From Polyangia bacterium (GTDB lineage: Bacteria; Myxococcota_A; Polyangia; Nannocystales; Nannocystaceae), in assembly GCA_030424595.1 (NCBI GenBank), contig JAUHWG010000004.1, positions 286,837-350,836 on the forward strand: a stretch of DNA of 64,000 nucleotides. Reading direction: 5' to 3'. Shown piece by piece: positions 61,026 to 64,000 of this stretch. The stretch's first letter is position 1. Every line of letters starts with the position of its first letter. The position numbers and the translations under genes were made by a program. The notes beneath the pieces are model-generated. The model saw only the letters and a list, made by a program, of their open reading frames with translations. It did no database searches and was not told where the DNA came from.

Positions 61026-61223
61026 GCGGCCTCAATTCGGGAATTCAGGTCGACGTCGATGACGAGCCCCAAGCCTCGCTGGAGCTGGTGGCGCGACGAG
61101 CTCAGCTCGCCCGGCCGACGGCGCCAGGGGCCGCGTCGCCGGGGACCTGAGAGCGTGTGGCTGCGACGAGGACTCGGTGGGCGAGCGCAGGTCCTCCAGC
61201 GAGCGGAGCTCGCCCACAGCCTC

Positions 61224-62609
61224 CTACGGGCGCTCGCAGGCGGTGATCCGGGTGTAGTTGCCGTTGTCGGTGCCGTTCCAGTAGGTGCAGTTGTCGGCGC
61301 CCTGACAGCCGAGGCAGGGGCCGACGAAGCGGTTGTTGGCGCCGTCGTGGAAGTGCCAGGCGTTGTCCCCTCCGGCGCAGGCGCCCGGGGTCGCGCAGCA
61401 GATCGGCGCGCCGCCGCACATCGTCGCGTGGTCGAGGACCTGACGGTACTTGGCGCTGACGTCGGAGCAATAGCCGTCGTTGAGCCAGTTCTGGTAGGTG
61501 ATCTGCTGCCATCCCATGCAGGTGTCGCAGGCGGTCTGGCTCGCGCTCCCCGGGGTGCAGGTGAAGCGGATGCAGCGTCCCTCAGCCGTTTGACAGCCCT
61601 TGTCGCCCCAGCAGTCGTCGCCGCACTCAAAGAGACAGTCCGCGGCGCAGCCGTCGTCCGGATCGTTGTTGCCGTCGTCGCACTCTTCGATCGGATCGTA
61701 GACGAAGCCGTCGCCGCAGGTCGCCGTCATGCAGGTCGACGGGCAGTTGTCGGTGTCATCGTCGTTGCCGTCGTCGCACTCCTCGACGCCTGCCTGGACC
61801 TGGCCATCACCGCAGCTCGCGCTGACGCAGGTCGTCAAGCACTCGTCGGTCTCGTCATCGTTTCCATCGTCGCACTCTTCGACGTCGGCCTGCGTGAAGC
61901 CATCGCCGCAGGTCGCCGCTAGGCAGCTCGCGGGGCATGCGTCGGTGTCGTCGTCGTTGCCGTCGTCGCACTCCTCGACGTCCGCGTAGACGTAGCCGTC
62001 GCCGCAGCTCGCGCTCAGGCAGGTCGAGAGGCAGGCGTCGGTCTCGTCATCATTGCCGTCATCACACTCCTCGGCGCCCTGGATGACGCCGTCGCCGCAG
62101 CTCTCGAGCACACAGGTCGACGAGCACCCATCGCCGTCGTCGGTGTTGCCGTCGTCGCAGCCCTCGACCCGCGCCTGGGTCTGACCATCGCCGCATACGG
62201 CGTTGACGCAGGTGGAGAGGCAAGCGTCGGTGTCGACATCGTTGCCGTCGTCACACTCCTCGCCCTCATCGACGGTGCCGTCGCCACAGCTGGCGGCCGG
62301 CGGCGAGACACAGACATCCGCCTCGCAGACGAGATCGTCGCCGCAGGCTCCGTCATCGCAGGCGCAATCCTCGGTCCCGGGCACACAGCCGCCGCTCGAC
62401 TCGCCCGCGGTCCCGGAGGTCTCGCTTGCGCTCGTGGTGCCGGTCGCGGTGGTTGTGGCGGTAGCGGTAGCGGTCGTCGCTGCGGTCGCGGTAGCGGTCG
62501 CCGAGACCGAGAGCGTCATCTCTGGCGAGTCATCGCCTCCACAGCTGAAGAGTGAGGCGGCGAGCGTGAGGGGGATGAGGGCGACGAGGCGGAGGACGGA
62601 GCGCGGCAT
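61224..62609 (-). CDS. DUF4215 (Myxococcus Cys-rich repeat) lipoprotein
   Basis: 461 residues: signal peptide with lipobox LFSC, an Ala/Thr linker (TATAATTATATATTTATGTT), a Cys pair region, then seven DUF4215 repeats (about 105-320), each close to CGDGxxQxxEECDDGN followed by DDxTDxCxxxC. The last 130 residues are a different Cys-rich domain (CRNFTC-like stretches, [39 protein letters not shown]). DUF4215 repeats probably form disulfide-rich, calcium-binding surface modules; function unknown. It is divergent from the next lipoprotein gene, 242 bases apart. Confidence 0.92.
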   Translation of the reverse strand: MPRSVLRLVALIPLTLAASLFSCGGDDSPEMTLSVSATATATAATTATATATTTATGTTSASETSGTAGESSGGCVPGTEDCACDDGACGDDLVCEADVCVSPPAASCGDGTVDEGEECDDGNDVDTDACLSTCVNAVCGDGQTQARVEGCDDGNTDDGDGCSSTCVLESCGDGVIQGAEECDDGNDDETDACLSTCLSASCGDGYVYADVEECDDGNDDDTDACPASCLAATCGDGFTQADVEECDDGNDDETDECLTTCVSASCGDGQVQAGVEECDDGNDDDTDNCPSTCMTATCGDGFVYDPIEECDDGNNDPDDGCAADCLFECGDDCWGDKGCQTAEGRCIRFTCTPGSASQTACDTCMGWQQITYQNWLNDGYCSDVSAKYRQVLDHATMCGGAPICCATPGACAGGDNAWHFHDGANNRFVGPCLGCQGADNCTYWNGTDNGNYTRITACERP

Positions 62610-62851
62610 CCTATCTAGGCTAGAGGATTCTCACGGGCGACTGTGAGCACCTGTCCTTAGAGACAATTTTTGTTCGGGCGATGACCTCTACATGGCGGTC
62701 ATGAGGGCAGCGCTGGTCGTCGCCGGACCCCCGCGCGAGCGCCCCTCCGAGGGCGGATCTGCTCCATCGCTGAGGGCGGTCGGCGACCTTCGGCGACCCG
62801 CAGTCCCAACGTCGGGCGATGCACGGCTACACTCGACCGTCCGCAGGACAC

Positions 62852-64000
<1,149 letters not shown>

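Overview
The window is a high-GC, gene-dense chromosomal segment, most likely from a myxobacterium (Myxococcota) of the Nannocystis/Plesiocystis/Enhygromyxa type. The evidence is the large number of lipoproteins with long Ser/Thr/Gly or Ala-Thr low-complexity linkers after the lipobox cysteine, two C-termini of MYXO-CTERM type (Cys motif, hydrophobic helix, Arg run), the Cys-rich DUF4215 repeat protein, eukaryote-like Ser/Thr kinases with zinc ribbons, and sterol-desaturase-family enzymes. No rRNA, tRNA, CRISPR array, phage structural gene or intact transposase was seen. Genes often alternate strand and form few operons.

Layout. 1-6.1 kb: end of an upstream gene, a CBS-pair protein, a POT peptide transporter, a small lipoprotein, an alpha/beta hydrolase, an iodotyrosine-deiodinase-like flavoprotein and an expansin-like lipoprotein. 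6.2-15.1 kb, minus strand: a small lipoprotein, an exported Lys/Glu-rich helical protein, a parallel beta-helix MYXO-CTERM protein, then a three-gene operon of active kinase, overlapping pseudokinase and a Cys-motif membrane protein. 15.5-24.6 kb: a BamA/D15-like barrel, an M23-like protein, a WYL regulator with a GST gene sharing a candidate operator, an SDR, an AsmA-like protein and a second M23-like protein. 25-36.9 kb: patatin, PLP decarboxylase, cyclase-hydrolase fusion, Coq4-like protein, epoxide-hydrolase-like protein, Pcm methyltransferase, lipoproteins, ADP-ribosylglycohydrolase.

37-42.5 kb looks like a decayed accessory stretch: a frameshifted LRR gene, a Ser/Thr-linker lipoprotein, a C-terminal kinase remnant, a beta-helix glycosidase-like lipoprotein and non-coding debris. 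42.7-50.2 kb: lspA, two fatty-acid-hydroxylase/sterol-desaturase family enzymes on either side of an alkaline-phosphatase-superfamily lipoprotein, a metallophosphoesterase and a lipoprotein. 50.4-54.4 kb: a lipoprotein with two CX3C-X13-CX3C repeats, a 19-bp minisatellite, a FAS1-OmpA lipoprotein and an MscS channel. 54.6-64 kb: a TPR/peptidase-MA lipoprotein, a membrane protein, a PAS-STAS regulator, an EI24 protein, an NAD(P)-binding protein, a DUF4215 lipoprotein and the start of a propeller-like lipoprotein cut by the window edge.

The most unusual non-coding signal is a dispersed, MITE-like family with about 34-bp inverted ends starting CTAGCAG. The fullest copy is at 58114-58277, with a shorter copy at 14341-14472 and short derivatives bracketed by CTAG at 21034, 48025 and 60186. 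At several of these the CTAG overlaps the TAG stop codons of neighbouring genes. Short tandem arrays of unrelated 7-19 bp units are also scattered through the intergenic spaces.
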